Assembly: GCA_963832835.1 (NCBI GenBank)
Contig: CAWHVD010000001.1
Coordinates: forward strand, 682,001 to 746,000
Direction: 5' to 3'
DNA: 64,000 nt
Source of the DNA: CAVPKN01 sp963832835
GTDB taxonomy: Bacteria; Chlamydiota; Chlamydiia; Chlamydiales; JAAKFR01
The translations under genes and the position numbers were made by a program. The notes beneath the pieces were generated by a model. That model saw only the letters and a program-made list of their open reading frames with translations, was not told the DNA's origin and did no database searches. Of the stretch, positions 1 through 8,726 are shown piece after piece; within the stretch, counting starts at the first letter, position 1, and every line of letters begins with the position of its first letter.

Positions 1-23
1 AATTCAAAGGTTAGGGGATAATC

Positions 24-563
24 TTGTGCAACAAAATCAGAATAAATAAATGTTTAGTATTGATTTTTGCGTTCATGATTTTTAGTGCTTTTAAGCAACC
101 GAAATATTGCAAGTTATCGGATAGGATTTTTTTTCCGTACAATAAGGAATTATGTAAAAATAAGCGCTTGGCTTTGTCGGGGAAAGGCGGAGCCATGATG
201 GATGATATCCAGAAAATCAATGCTTCCTACATTTCCTTCGATCGGATGACTATTGAGGAGGCTCGTAGGCTTTATGTCGAGGTAATCGAGGGGTATCTAT
301 GCCGATACAATCAAAATGAAGAAATTCGCCCCTTTCTTCATGATTTTCCGTTTACCATCGGTAATCTACATGTGATGATTGGTTTTGAAAATGAACAGCG
401 AAAACATATGGATCAGGGTTTTGTGGCGCTGATGTATGTAAGTAAAAAACATCGACTCCTCTATCGCGCCTATGATCATGAACAGGAAAAATTCATTGAT
501 CTTTACGAAGAACCTTACGAAACGGCTCGAGATATTGTTCTGAAGGAGTGCAGATGTCCTTAA
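24..563 (+). CDS. Hypothetical protein
   Basis: I do not recognise this family. The frame is open from position 24 and encodes 179 residues. The first 25 residues are hydrophobic (LVLIFAFMIF) and could be a membrane or signal segment. A second start at 195 (MMDDIQKINAS), preceded by a purine-rich GGAAAGGCGGAG, would give a soluble protein of 122 residues and looks the better start, because the conserved-looking globular part begins there. That part is charged, with aromatic-rich strands near GFENEQRKHMDQGF and RLLYRAYDHEQEKF. It precedes an exported protein on the same strand by about 60 bases and may be co-transcribed with it. Start uncertain, function unknown. Confidence 0.55.
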   Translation: MCNKIRINKCLVLIFAFMIFSAFKQPKYCKLSDRIFFPYNKELCKNKRLALSGKGGAMMDDIQKINASYISFDRMTIEEARRLYVEVIEGYLCRYNQNEEIRPFLHDFPFTIGNLHVMIGFENEQRKHMDQGFVALMYVSKKHRLLYRAYDHEQEKFIDLYEEPYETARDIVLKECRCP

Positions 564-621
564 TGTTTTTTAATTCAGAACTCGCTTGGCAAACAGGCAA
601 GTTCTCTGCAATAGGTGTTTT

Positions 622-1431
622 ATGAAAGTTGTTTTTGCCCTTGTAGCCATTTTTATTTCCTTTTCACTTTTTGCCGGTCTTAAATCAGAAAAAGTTGCAG
701 AAGCGATAATAAAAGCTCAATTGCATCGCGGGCAAGATAAACTTAACTATTCATTAAGCGATGATCCCGACTTGAGAGAAAAAGTTGTTAAGTTGAATGA
801 AACTACTCCTTTGAAAACATATGGACCATATTTTTTAACACTAAAAGACGTACAACCTGGCACTCGATTTGGATTATATACGTTTAACTTGCTTGGGGTA
901 TACAATCCCCCATTCGTGTGTTCTGGATACATTGATCAGAATGGGGAGGCCTGGACCAAGCAAAAAAATGGTGATGTAAAGCTCTCTGAATTTTTGCTTT
1001 ATATAGGGAATACACTCCCTGGAGAACCTATCCATTCGATAGTGGTGTTAGATGATAGAAAGACATACATTGCTGCATGCGCCATTCCAGAGCCTCTAGA
1101 AGCCTTTGGTAAAAATGGTCGTCATGTGGCGATGGAGCTCTTTACCAGCCGCATTGCCCAATATGCAGTTTATGGAGAGCATTTCGAGTCTGGCGAGGTG
1201 ATTGCTCTATCTGTTTGTTCAAAAAGTGGAACTGCAACAAAATATTTAAAAGCCTCAGAAGATGGAACCTTTTTTACTGTTTTGGAAGGAAATGGTTCGA
1301 GGGGCCAACTACAAGCCGAAATGCTTCAGGTTTATTCTGCCGAACAGATCGAGCCCCTGACCATTTCCTATGATTGGAGATTTTTAGAAGCAAGCAGCCT
1401 AAAAGGAATATGGAAAAGATACGTGCGCTGA
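622..1431 (+). CDS. Exported hypothetical protein
   Basis: A 269-residue protein if started at 622, where the sequence opens with a typical signal peptide (MKVVFALVAIFISFSLFAG) preceded by an AGGTG box. The frame extends upstream to 586, but that extension would bury the signal peptide, so 622 is preferred. The mature part is mixed alpha/beta with no motif I can name. The protein should be exported across the inner membrane and end up periplasmic or secreted. It ends just before the convergent proC gene. No family assigned. Confidence 0.65.
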   Translation: MKVVFALVAIFISFSLFAGLKSEKVAEAIIKAQLHRGQDKLNYSLSDDPDLREKVVKLNETTPLKTYGPYFLTLKDVQPGTRFGLYTFNLLGVYNPPFVCSGYIDQNGEAWTKQKNGDVKLSEFLLYIGNTLPGEPIHSIVVLDDRKTYIAACAIPEPLEAFGKNGRHVAMELFTSRIAQYAVYGEHFESGEVIALSVCSKSGTATKYLKASEDGTFFTVLEGNGSRGQLQAEMLQVYSAEQIEPLTISYDWRFLEASSLKGIWKRYVR

Positions 1432-1463
1432 GCGAGTGATACAACTCCCTCCACTTTTAAATG

Positions 1464-2249
1464 CTATTTCTTTACGAGCCCTAACTCCTCAGCTCTTTCT
1501 TTCGCGGCGAGAAAGGCCTCGATGATGGCGTGGCGCATGCCATTGCGCTCAAGGGCGCGGATGCCGGCAATCGTTGTGCCTGCAGGTGAGCAGACTTGGT
1601 GGCGTAGATCGCTGGGCGAATCGGGAGATTCGTAGAGCATGGTGAGCGAGCCGCCGATCATTTGTTTGACAAGCTCATAACCGGTATCGGCCGAAAATCC
1701 AAGAGCAATTGCGGCATCTACCATGGCCTCGATGATGGCAAACACAAAAGCAGGACCGGAACCTGTGAGCGCGGTGACAGAGTCAAATAAGGTTTCAGGA
1801 AGCCACCTGAGTAACCCCAATGATGAAAAAATGTCCTCAATCTCTTTTTTATGTTTATCCAAGGCAGGGTCGTCTGCAAGTGCTACGACTCCATCTCCGT
1901 AGCGCACAGCCAGATTGGGCATCATACGTAGCACGGCGCACTGTGGAAAGGTTGTTTTAAGACGATCGGTAGTGATACCTGTGAGAATGCTGGCAATAAG
2001 CCCTCCTACAAATTCTTGACTCCCTTCAGCTGCGGATTCAAAATCTTGAGGTTTGACTGCTAGTAGCACGCAATCTGTAGGAAAAAGATCGGCCCATGCG
2101 GATGGTGCTTTAGCGGCTCCGATGGCTCTGGCAAGCGCATCGGCACGCTCTTCGTGTTTGTCGTAAACAGAAATTTCTTTACCAGCTTCCTTGAGCGCTT
2201 CTGCAATGGCTGAGCCCATGGCCCCGCATCCAACAATCCTAATTTGCAT
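1464..2249 (-). CDS. proC: Pyrroline-5-carboxylate reductase
   Basis: Catalyses the last step of proline synthesis, NAD(P)H-dependent reduction of 1-pyrroline-5-carboxylate to proline. The 261-residue length is normal for the family. The N-terminus carries the Rossmann motif IVGCGAMGSAIAEAL. The C-terminal half carries the family signature region with SPAGTTIAGIRALERNG. It lies downstream of proB-proA on the same strand, so all proline synthesis enzymes from glutamate are encoded together, although a gap of about 135 bases with an inverted repeat separates proA from proC. The last codons (GLVKK then stop) coincide with a 17-base sequence that is also the terminal repeat of the transposon at lpxK. 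Confidence 0.95.
   Translation of the reverse strand: MQIRIVGCGAMGSAIAEALKEAGKEISVYDKHEERADALARAIGAAKAPSAWADLFPTDCVLLAVKPQDFESAAEGSQEFVGGLIASILTGITTDRLKTTFPQCAVLRMMPNLAVRYGDGVVALADDPALDKHKKEIEDIFSSLGLLRWLPETLFDSVTALTGSGPAFVFAIIEAMVDAAIALGFSADTGYELVKQMIGGSLTMLYESPDSPSDLRHQVCSPAGTTIAGIRALERNGMRHAIIEAFLAAKERAEELGLVKK
1465..1481 (+). repeat. 17-base transposon-end-like sequence at the proC stop
   Basis: TATTTCTTTACGAGCCC occurs here, at 22384-22400 and at 61506-61522, and in inverted form at 22060-22076. At lpxK the two inverted copies bound an inserted element. Here only one copy is seen and it encodes the last residues of ProC. It may be a solo remnant or chance similarity. Confidence 0.4.
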
Positions 2250-2295
2250 TCTAAACCTCTTTGCGTATTACAGAATGGTTATAGCACCAAAAGTA

Positions 2296-2374
2296 AAAAC
2301 AGGATAGGTAAGATCGCTACGCGGCAGGATTTGCAGGATGATGAAGAGTTTGGATATCTTGCGTATCCTGTTTT
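2296..2374 (-). terminator. Inverted repeat after proBA
   Basis: AAAACAGGATA near 2297-2306 pairs with TATCCTGTTTT near 2364-2374, with further partial pairing inside (GTAAGATCGC against ATATCTTGCG). It sits between the proA stop and the proC start. It could end or attenuate the proBA transcript; the stem is interrupted, so this is a weak call. Confidence 0.3.
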
Positions 2375-2385
2375 CTAAACCCTGG

Positions 2386-3648
2386 CTAGCTTCTCACGTG
2401 GTAGTTGCCCTCGACAATCCATTTGTAGGTTGTCAACTCTTTAAGCCCCATGGGGCCTCTAGCATGCAATTTTTGGGTACTGACAGCTACTTCGGCGCCC
2501 AGCCCAAACTGACTGCCATCTGTAAAACGGGTTGAGGCGTTGACATAGACGGCTGCTGAATCGACTGCTTCGACAAACGTGCTTGCATGGTGGGGGTTAT
2601 CAGTTAAAATGCCATCACTGTGCCGCGTGCTGTATTTTTCGATATGCGAGATCGCCTCTTCCAAGGAATCCACGATCTTGATGCCTAGCACTAAACTCAG
2701 CCACTCTGTGCTCCAATCTTGATCTACTGCTTTTTGAAAAAGAATGCTATTTTCTGCTTTGAGGATGTTCCAGGCTCTTTCGTCCAAACGGAAAGCGACT
2801 CCTTTGGCCTTCAGAGCAGCTACGAGGGTAGGAAGAAAGGTAGAGGCTATCTTGTGATGGACAAGTAGCGTATCTAGCGCATTGCACACAGAAGGGCGCT
2901 GAACTTTGGCGTTGACAATCACTTCCATAGCTTTTGGGAGATTGGCCGTTTCGTCTACAAAAAGGTGGCAGATACCGATGCCTCCTGTGATGACGGGAAT
3001 GGTGCTCTCGTCGAGGCAAAAACGGTGTAAGCCAGCTCCTCCTCGGGGTATGATCATATCGATGTACTGATCGAGCTTAACCAATTGCTTTAATTGGGAG
3101 CGCAGAGGGCTATTGATGAGTTGGACAGCCTCTTTGGGCAATCCTGAAAGGGCTAATGCTTTTTGAATGGGCTTCAAGAGGGCTCGATTTGTCTGCAATG
3201 TCTCTTTTCCGCCACGAAGCAGCGCGCAATTGCCTGTTTTTAGACAGAGACTGGCAATATCGACGGTCACATTGGGTCTTGACTCATAGATCACGCCAAT
3301 CACGCCAATAGGCACTCTCTTTTTTTGCAAAACAAGCCCATTTGGGAGATGGCTAGTTTCAAAAATTTCCCCCACAGGATCGGGCAGGGTAGCCACTGCT
3401 CGGACATCGGAAGCAATTTGTTTGAGGCGAGCATCATTTAGTAGTAATCTATCCTTTAAGGAGTCGGGCAGATGACTTGCTTCCAGATCAAGAAGGTTAG
3501 CTTGTAAAATAGCCTCCTCTGCTGCCTCAAGGGCATCGGCGATGGCGAGGAGGGCTTGATTTTTTTGTTCTGTGGATACAGTACGTAGAATGTGCGCAGT
3601 AGCTCTGGCAGCTTCTGCCTGCTTTAAAAGCCCTTGTGCTATGCGCAT
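2386..3648 (-). CDS. proA: Gamma-glutamyl phosphate reductase
   Basis: NADPH-dependent reduction of gamma-glutamyl phosphate to glutamate 5-semialdehyde, second step of proline synthesis. The 420-residue length is usual. The aldehyde-dehydrogenase-type catalytic cysteine is visible as Cys255 in QRPSVCNALDTLLV. Other family segments present are VPIGVIGVIYESRPNVT and PRGGAGLH. The start overlaps the end of proB by 10 bases, so the two are translated from one mRNA. The products of the two genes usually form a complex that protects the labile phosphate intermediate. Confidence 0.96.
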   Translation of the reverse strand: MRIAQGLLKQAEAARATAHILRTVSTEQKNQALLAIADALEAAEEAILQANLLDLEASHLPDSLKDRLLLNDARLKQIASDVRAVATLPDPVGEIFETSHLPNGLVLQKKRVPIGVIGVIYESRPNVTVDIASLCLKTGNCALLRGGKETLQTNRALLKPIQKALALSGLPKEAVQLINSPLRSQLKQLVKLDQYIDMIIPRGGAGLHRFCLDESTIPVITGGIGICHLFVDETANLPKAMEVIVNAKVQRPSVCNALDTLLVHHKIASTFLPTLVAALKAKGVAFRLDERAWNILKAENSILFQKAVDQDWSTEWLSLVLGIKIVDSLEEAISHIEKYSTRHSDGILTDNPHHASTFVEAVDSAAVYVNASTRFTDGSQFGLGAEVAVSTQKLHARGPMGLKELTTYKWIVEGNYHVRS

Positions 3649-4415
3649 ACTCTGAAGGTGGTTCCTATTTTCTTGCCTGCAATGAGCTCGATCAGAACAT
3701 TTGGCTCTTTAGCTGAAGCGATGGTAACCGAGGTTCCGGCGCCTGTTGCGATACGAGCTGCTGCAACCTTAGTCGTCATTCCACCGGTGCCAATGCCATG
3801 TGGGTTGGAGCTGTCCTGTGCGCAATCAGTGATTTTTTCATCGACATGATCGATAAAATCAATCAGCTTGGCATCGACATGGAATCGAGGGTCCGCAGTA
3901 TAGAGACCTTCTTGGTCAGTTAACAAAATCAGCAGGTCGGCTCCCACGAGCTGGGCAACTAGTCCTGAGAGGGTATCATTATCTCCAAAGCAGATCTCTT
4001 CAGTGGCGACCGTATCGTTTTCATTAACGATAGGGATTACGCGGTGAGAGAGGAGGGTGTGAAAAGTATTTTTAGCATGGTCGGCCCGTTTAGCGTCCGA
4101 AATGTCTTCACGTGTGAGCAAGATCTGGCCGATCATGACTCCATAAATGCTAAATAATTCACTCCAGGTATGCATCAATCGGACCTGGCCAATCGAAGCC
4201 ATCATCTGTTTAGTCGGCAAGCAAGTGGTGGCAGTTGAAACAGTCAAGGCTTGCCTTCCTGCCGCGATAGCACCCGAGGAGACGACAACAACATCATGCC
4301 CCTCGGCATGGAGATGGCATAACTGTCTAACTAAATCGACCATTTGAGGGCGACAAATCTCTTTTGTCCCGTTGGTTAGAGAGCTGGATCCGATCTTAAC
4401 AACGATTTTTTTCAT
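3639..4415 (-). CDS. proB: Glutamate 5-kinase, short form
   Basis: ATP-dependent phosphorylation of glutamate, the committed step of proline synthesis. An amino-acid-kinase fold protein beginning MKKIVVKIGSSSLTNG. The open frame continues 9 residues upstream of this start, but the family begins at the chosen Met. Motifs include VSSGAIAAGRQAL and FGDNDTLSGLVAQLVGADLL. At 258 residues the C-terminal PUA domain found in the E. coli enzyme is absent, as in many bacterial short forms. Overlaps proA by 10 bases. Divergent from rplU across about 95 bases that must hold promoters for both directions. Confidence 0.95.
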   Translation of the reverse strand: MKKIVVKIGSSSLTNGTKEICRPQMVDLVRQLCHLHAEGHDVVVVSSGAIAAGRQALTVSTATTCLPTKQMMASIGQVRLMHTWSELFSIYGVMIGQILLTREDISDAKRADHAKNTFHTLLSHRVIPIVNENDTVATEEICFGDNDTLSGLVAQLVGADLLILLTDQEGLYTADPRFHVDAKLIDFIDHVDEKITDCAQDSSNPHGIGTGGMTTKVAAARIATGAGTSVTIASAKEPNVLIELIAGKKIGTTFRVCA

Positions 4416-4510
4416 AGGGCTTATTGTACCACAACTTTCCATTGACGTCTATTACCTCTGCTTGCTATAGTTACGTCTCTCTTTATAAATATAAGATTTT
4501 TGGAAAGAAG

Positions 4511-4825
4511 ATGACTAAATTCGCAATCATCAGATCAGGTAGCAAGCAGTACCAAGTCTCTGAAGGGGACGTGGTCGATGTCGACTTGTTAGAGTGTGAA
4601 AAGGGAAGCAAAATTTCTTTTAAAGACGTATTATTTGTGCGCCACGAAAAAGGCAGCCAAATAGGGGCGCCGTTGGTTTCTGGTGCGGTTGTCCATGCAG
4701 AAGTGATCGACAATGTACGTGGTCCAAAAGTGATCGCCTATAAATACAAACGACGCAAGAGAAGCACCCGCCGTAAAGTGGGGCACCGTCAAAATTACAC
4801 ACGCGTAAGAATTACTGAGGTATAA
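4511..4825 (+). CDS. rplU: 50S ribosomal protein L21
   Basis: Binds 23S rRNA in the large subunit. The 104-residue product starts MTKFAIIRSGSKQYQVSEGD and has the basic tail KYKRRKRSTRRKVGHRQ typical of L21. The open frame extends to 4424, but the family begins at 4511, which follows GGAAAGAAG. Two bases separate its stop from rpmA, so L21 and L27 are translated together, as in most bacteria. Confidence 0.97.
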   Translation: MTKFAIIRSGSKQYQVSEGDVVDVDLLECEKGSKISFKDVLFVRHEKGSQIGAPLVSGAVVHAEVIDNVRGPKVIAYKYKRRKRSTRRKVGHRQNYTRVRITEV

Positions 4826-4827
4826 TC

Positions 4828-5076
4828 ATGGCACATAAGAAAGGTCAGGGTTCAACACGGAATGGTCGCGACTCTCAATCTAAAAGACTGGGAGTCAAAG
4901 TAGGGTCTGGGGAGTTTGTCAAAGCAGGCAGCATCCTAGTACGCCAGCGGGGAACCAGATGGCACCCAGCGAAAAATGTTAGCAGAGGAAGCGATGACAC
5001 CCTTTTCTCGATGGTCGATGGGATCGTCTCCTTCCGCAAAGCAGATAAAACTTTTATTTCGGTCAAGCCTGCCTAG
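4828..5076 (+). CDS. rpmA: 50S ribosomal protein L27
   Basis: An 82-residue L27 whose N-terminal tail reaches the peptidyl-transferase centre. The sequence MAHKKGQGSTRNGRDSQSKR followed by LGVKVGSGEFV is diagnostic. It directly follows rplU and precedes obgE by 80 bases that contain a hairpin. Confidence 0.97.
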   Translation: MAHKKGQGSTRNGRDSQSKRLGVKVGSGEFVKAGSILVRQRGTRWHPAKNVSRGSDDTLFSMVDGIVSFRKADKTFISVKPA

Positions 5077-5099
5077 ATTCTGCTGCCGAATGATCTAAT

Positions 5100-5138
5100 C
5101 AGAACGAGCAAAGCCGGGATTTTCCGGTCTTTGTTCTG
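5100..5138 (+). terminator. Hairpin between rpmA and obgE
   Basis: CAGAACGAGCAAAGCCGG pairs with CCGGTCTTTGTTCTG across a short ATTTT loop, with one bulge. The downstream run of T is loose (TTTGTGTTTTTATG). It may partly terminate the ribosomal-protein transcript before obgE, or act as a processing site. Confidence 0.45.
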
Positions 5139-5156
5139 TTCGTAATTTGTGTTTTT

Positions 5157-6146
5157 ATGTTTACAGATCGAGTTAGCCTGGAGTTGCAAGCCGGAAAAGG
5201 TGGCAATGGTGTCGTCGCATGGCGACGCGAAAAATTTATTCCTAAGGGCGGACCTTTTGGAGGAGACGGCGGTAATGGAGGATCGATCATTTTGGAGGCC
5301 GATCCCCAAGTCTATTCTTTGGAGGCCTACCGCAATCGCCGCCTGTTAAAAGCCGATAATGGTGTGCAAGGGGCTTCCAATAACCGTAAGGGTAGAAATG
5401 GGGTCGACCTTGTCATCAAAATTCCTTGCGGTACCCTTGTTAAAGTGGTGGGAACGGGAGAAATTCTGTATGATGTCACGGAACCGGGTACCCGGATCAC
5501 CTTGTGCAATGGGGGAAAGGGAGGGAAGGGAAATTCTCGTTTTAAAACCCCTACAAACCGCGCTCCTAATTACTGCACACCCGGAAGGCCGGGCGAAACG
5601 ATTCGGATCGAGTTTGAGCTTAAACTGATTGCCGATGTCGGGCTTGTAGGGTTTCCGAACGCTGGTAAATCGACACTGGTTTCTCAGGTGACTGATATCG
5701 AGGTCAAAATTGCTCCGTATCCTTTTACAACTCTCCGTCCCAATCTCGGCTATCATATTGAGTCCGATGGGTCACGAATCTTAATCGCGGATATTCCTGG
5801 AATCATTGCAGGAGCTTCCCAAAACAGAGGCCTTGGTCTCGAGTTTTTACGGCACATTGAAAGAACACATATCCTACTCTTTGTCTTGGATTCTTCCGGA
5901 TTTGAAGGAAGGGATCCTATCGAAGACTTTTCTGTTTTGCGCCTTGAGGTGGCTCTTTATAACCCCGAACTTGCCGTCAAGCCATTCGCTGTGCTTTTAA
6001 ATAAGATAGACATGGATGAAGGTCCCGCGCTTGCTGCCCTTTTCCGTAAAGCCCATCCTGCTCTTGAAGTTTTTGAAATATCTGCGCTGACAGGTTATGG
6101 TCTTGAAGCAGTCATTGGATTTTTGAAACGCAAGCTGAGCAAATAA
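5157..6146 (+). CDS. obgE: GTPase Obg
   Basis: Ribosome-associated GTPase involved in large-subunit maturation and stress signalling. The N-terminal Obg fold has glycine-rich strands (KGGPFGGDGGNGGS, GGKGGKGNSRF). The G domain shows G1 GFPNAGKST, G3 DIPG, G4 NKID and G5 SAL. At 329 residues the variable C-terminal OCT domain is missing, as in many Obg proteins. Follows rplU-rpmA as in most bacteria. Its 3' end overlaps the end of the convergent znuB by 52 bases. Confidence 0.96.
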   Translation: MFTDRVSLELQAGKGGNGVVAWRREKFIPKGGPFGGDGGNGGSIILEADPQVYSLEAYRNRRLLKADNGVQGASNNRKGRNGVDLVIKIPCGTLVKVVGTGEILYDVTEPGTRITLCNGGKGGKGNSRFKTPTNRAPNYCTPGRPGETIRIEFELKLIADVGLVGFPNAGKSTLVSQVTDIEVKIAPYPFTTLRPNLGYHIESDGSRILIADIPGIIAGASQNRGLGLEFLRHIERTHILLFVLDSSGFEGRDPIEDFSVLRLEVALYNPELAVKPFAVLLNKIDMDEGPALAALFRKAHPALEVFEISALTGYGLEAVIGFLKRKLSK

Positions 6147-6940
6147 ATCACGCCCGAGAAAAGAGCGATCGTGGCCCCAGCAGGCCAGTCGAGACGGTAG
6201 GCGATCGCCATTCCCCCCACTGAAAACGCAATGTTGAGCAGCACTGCAATCACCATCATACGTGAGAGTCTATAGGTAAAACTACCGGCAATCGAAGCTG
6301 GTAGGGCGAGCATGCTCAATACCAAAATGATCCCTACAACGTAAATCAACAGCACAACAGAGACTGCAATCAGAGAGAGCAGCAGTAAATAGAGCTTACC
6401 GACTGGAAGTCCTTGAAGTTGAGCCTGTTTTTCATCAAAGCATAGGGCTAAAAAACGTTTATGAAAGATGAAGACTGTGACTAAGATCAATATGTCTAAA
6501 ACACCTAACACACAAAGGTCCCAAGAGCTCACCCAGAGGACGTTACCCAATAGAAAATTCATGAGCTCGACATTGTGGCCTGGGATTTGTGACACAAAAA
6601 TGACCCCGGTAGCCATGCCCACAGACCAGATCATGGCGATGATCGCATCTTCGCGCTCCCGGTAGTAAAGGTGAACCCATCCGATAATCAAGGCTGAGAG
6701 GATTCCTGAAGCAAAGGCCCCATAGATGGGATGTAGCCATTCAAGACCGTAGACTCTCTGGAGCCAAAGAGCAGCTCCGAGCCCACTTAAGACCGAATGT
6801 GCAATGCTACCGCTGATCGAAACGATCCGTTTGACAACCACATAGGAGCCAATAATGCCACTTGCAAAAGAGGCTCCGATGGCAGCGAGTACCGCCATAC
6901 GCAATACCGGTGAGGATAAGAATGCTTCGATAAAACTCAT
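6095..6940 (-). CDS. znuB: Zinc/manganese ABC transporter permease
   Basis: Integral membrane component of a metal-uptake ABC transporter of the ABC-3 family. The 281 residues form about eight to nine hydrophobic segments, with SGIIGSYVVVKRIVSISGSIAHSV early in the protein as in ZnuB/TroC permeases. The open frame extends to 7042, but the start at 6940 (MSFIEAFLSSP) overlaps the znuC stop in the ATGA manner and gives the expected N-terminus. It is the third gene of the znuA-znuC-znuB operon. The transported metal is inferred; zinc and manganese systems look alike. Confidence 0.88.
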   Translation of the reverse strand: MSFIEAFLSSPVLRMAVLAAIGASFASGIIGSYVVVKRIVSISGSIAHSVLSGLGAALWLQRVYGLEWLHPIYGAFASGILSALIIGWVHLYYREREDAIIAMIWSVGMATGVIFVSQIPGHNVELMNFLLGNVLWVSSWDLCVLGVLDILILVTVFIFHKRFLALCFDEKQAQLQGLPVGKLYLLLLSLIAVSVVLLIYVVGIILVLSMLALPASIAGSFTYRLSRMMVIAVLLNIAFSVGGMAIAYRLDWPAGATIALFSGVIYLLSLRFKNPMTASRP

Positions 6941-7662
6941 TCCTTCTCCTGAATGATTTGTAAGGGGGAATGATAGAGCCCCATGGCAAAATGTTCGCAC
7001 ACTTTTTCTGGGGACATAGGAACCAAGCTTTTTTGGACGCAAAACACCTTGTCTACATGAGTCACAGCGGCATTGAGATCATGCGTGACCATTACCACCG
7101 TGATCTCCCCCTTGAGTGACTTTAAAAGACGATAAATTTCTGCCTGCGCAGCATAATCGACACTTGCCGTTGGCTCATCGAGTAGCAGTAGACCAGGATT
7201 GCTGGCTAGCGCTCTTGCAATTAATACCCTTTGGGCTTGCCCTCCAGACAGAATGGAAAAAGGGGCATGCAAAAAAGATTCCATTCCCACTTTTTTCAAA
7301 GCAACCTCAATAGCCTCGTAATCATTTGCGGAGCACGCTCCATACCAAGAAAGATGGGCGAGTCTGCCTCCTAAAACAACCTCTTGTACGGAGATAGGAA
7401 AATGGCGGTCAAAATGAAAAGTTTGTGGGACCCATGCGATCTGTGAGCGGGCTTGGATGGGGGATTTACCAAAAATCTTAATGTGTCCGCGCGAGGGTTT
7501 TAAAAAGCCCATCAGCAGTGAAAGTAGAGTTGTTTTTCCTCCGCCGTTAGGGCCAAAGAGACCTATAAATTCCCCTTTATCTACACTGAAAGAGATATCA
7601 GTTAAGACATCGCCGACATTGTAGGCAAAGCAGAGGTTCTCTACAGCAATGGCTTTTTTCAT
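6937..7662 (-). CDS. znuC: Zinc/manganese ABC transporter ATP-binding protein
   Basis: ATPase subunit that powers metal uptake. Walker A is GPNGGGKTTLL, the signature is LSGGQAQRVLIARAL, Walker B is LLLLDEPTASVD and the switch histidine is in VMVTHDLNA. Starting at 7662 (MKKAIAVENLCFAY) gives 241 residues. Its start overlaps the znuA stop and its stop overlaps the znuB start, each in a four-base ATGA, so the three subunits are translationally coupled. Confidence 0.92.
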   Translation of the reverse strand: MKKAIAVENLCFAYNVGDVLTDISFSVDKGEFIGLFGPNGGGKTTLLSLLMGFLKPSRGHIKIFGKSPIQARSQIAWVPQTFHFDRHFPISVQEVVLGGRLAHLSWYGACSANDYEAIEVALKKVGMESFLHAPFSILSGGQAQRVLIARALASNPGLLLLDEPTASVDYAAQAEIYRLLKSLKGEITVVMVTHDLNAAVTHVDKVFCVQKSLVPMSPEKVCEHFAMGLYHSPLQIIQEKE

Positions 7663-8522
7663 GATTGGGAGAACCGTCCGGCAATATTCCACAGGTTGGC
7701 TAGCACGTTTTCCACATAAGGATCGATGTAGACAGTATTAGCTCCTAACTCTTGTGCAATCCGTTTGCCCCCCTTGGGATTATGCTGCTGTTGCAAAAAA
7801 ACAGTCTTCACACCTCGGGAGCGTGCGTGCGCAATTAGGTTTGTTACATATCTTGGGGTAGGTTCTCGCCCTTCCATCTCGACTGAAAGCTGCTCGAGAC
7901 CGTAGTCTCGGCAGAAATAGCCGAAGGCAGGATGAGAAACTAGAATCAATGTTTGCTTCTGGTTTAGGAAAAGGGCTGTGCATTTGCAGTCAAGCTGAGT
8001 ACAGTCCTCTTCTAGTATTGCAAAATTCTTCCTGAAAAATTCCGCATGCTCTGGTGCATGCTCACAAAGTGTCTGGGTGATTTGTGCCGCTTGTGCCTTG
8101 AGTAAGCGTGGACTGAGCCATATATGGGGATCATGAGCATCACGCGTGCAGCAGCCACATCCTGCTTGGATCAAGTCGATTCCCTCACGCTGATCTAGGA
8201 TATGCGTGTTGCTAAGCACAAAGAGCATTCTGTTTTCAAAGCTTTCGCCTATACGAAACCAAATCTCCCCCTTTTGGGCAGCTAGCATCTGCTTGGTAGT
8301 GGGCTCGTAGGTATGAGAATTGGCCCCTGGGGGTACGAGGACTTCCACCAAAACTTGATCACCACCGATGCGCTCAACCAGATATTTTTGAGGCGCAATG
8401 CTGACCAAAACATGCATCTGAGCCTGTAGGCTTCCCGCGAAAAGTAAAAAGAAAGAGCCAATTGCAAAACTCCTGTAGCTAGAAAAATCGATGATTTTGG
8501 TAGCAATTTTCAAGGCCAGCAT
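7659..8522 (-). CDS. znuA: Zinc/manganese-binding periplasmic protein
   Basis: Solute-binding protein of the ABC transporter (cluster A-I). Metal-ligand histidines are seen in SHTYEP, DPHIW and VSHPAFGYF. A Cys-rich patch (CGCC) sits where many ZnuA proteins carry a His-rich loop. A signal peptide ends near FAIGSFFLLFAGSLQA. The Met at 8522 gives 287 residues; the frame runs on to 8675, but that part is proline- and arginine-rich and encoded by an inverted repeat, so it is probably not translated. First gene of znuACB. Confidence 0.85.
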   Translation of the reverse strand: MLALKIATKIIDFSSYRSFAIGSFFLLFAGSLQAQMHVLVSIAPQKYLVERIGGDQVLVEVLVPPGANSHTYEPTTKQMLAAQKGEIWFRIGESFENRMLFVLSNTHILDQREGIDLIQAGCGCCTRDAHDPHIWLSPRLLKAQAAQITQTLCEHAPEHAEFFRKNFAILEEDCTQLDCKCTALFLNQKQTLILVSHPAFGYFCRDYGLEQLSVEMEGREPTPRYVTNLIAHARSRGVKTVFLQQQHNPKGGKRIAQELGANTVYIDPYVENVLANLWNIAGRFSQS

Positions 8523-8640
8523 GGCTGGCCGGGCCGCGAAGGCAAGAACATGCCCGGTAGGGCAGGTGAGGAGGCGCGGTGAAAATTGCCGCCAAAAGCG
8601 TGGTTTTACGAGGAACAGGAGTTTTGTAATTGGCTCAATA
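8460..8640. repeat. Imperfect inverted repeat over the znuA start
   Basis: About 60 bases at 8578-8640 on the plus strand closely match the minus strand of 8460-8517. Shared blocks are TGAAAATTGC, CCAAAA, ACAGGAGTTTTG and AATTGGCTC. The spacer is rich in GGCC/GGGC. One arm encodes the ZnuA signal-peptide region; the other lies upstream of it. It looks like an inverted duplication of the gene's 5' end. Confidence 0.6.
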
Positions 8641-8726
8641 AAAAAATTAAACATTTGGCCCATCATTTTAGCCACTCTCTGCTTTTCAACAAAGCTATTT
8701 TAGGGTAGCATACCCCCCAATCTTTC

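Noticed and set aside
8522..8675. N-terminal extension of ZnuA to 338 residues
   Set aside because: The extension is encoded within an inverted repeat, precedes the signal peptide and is not family-like.
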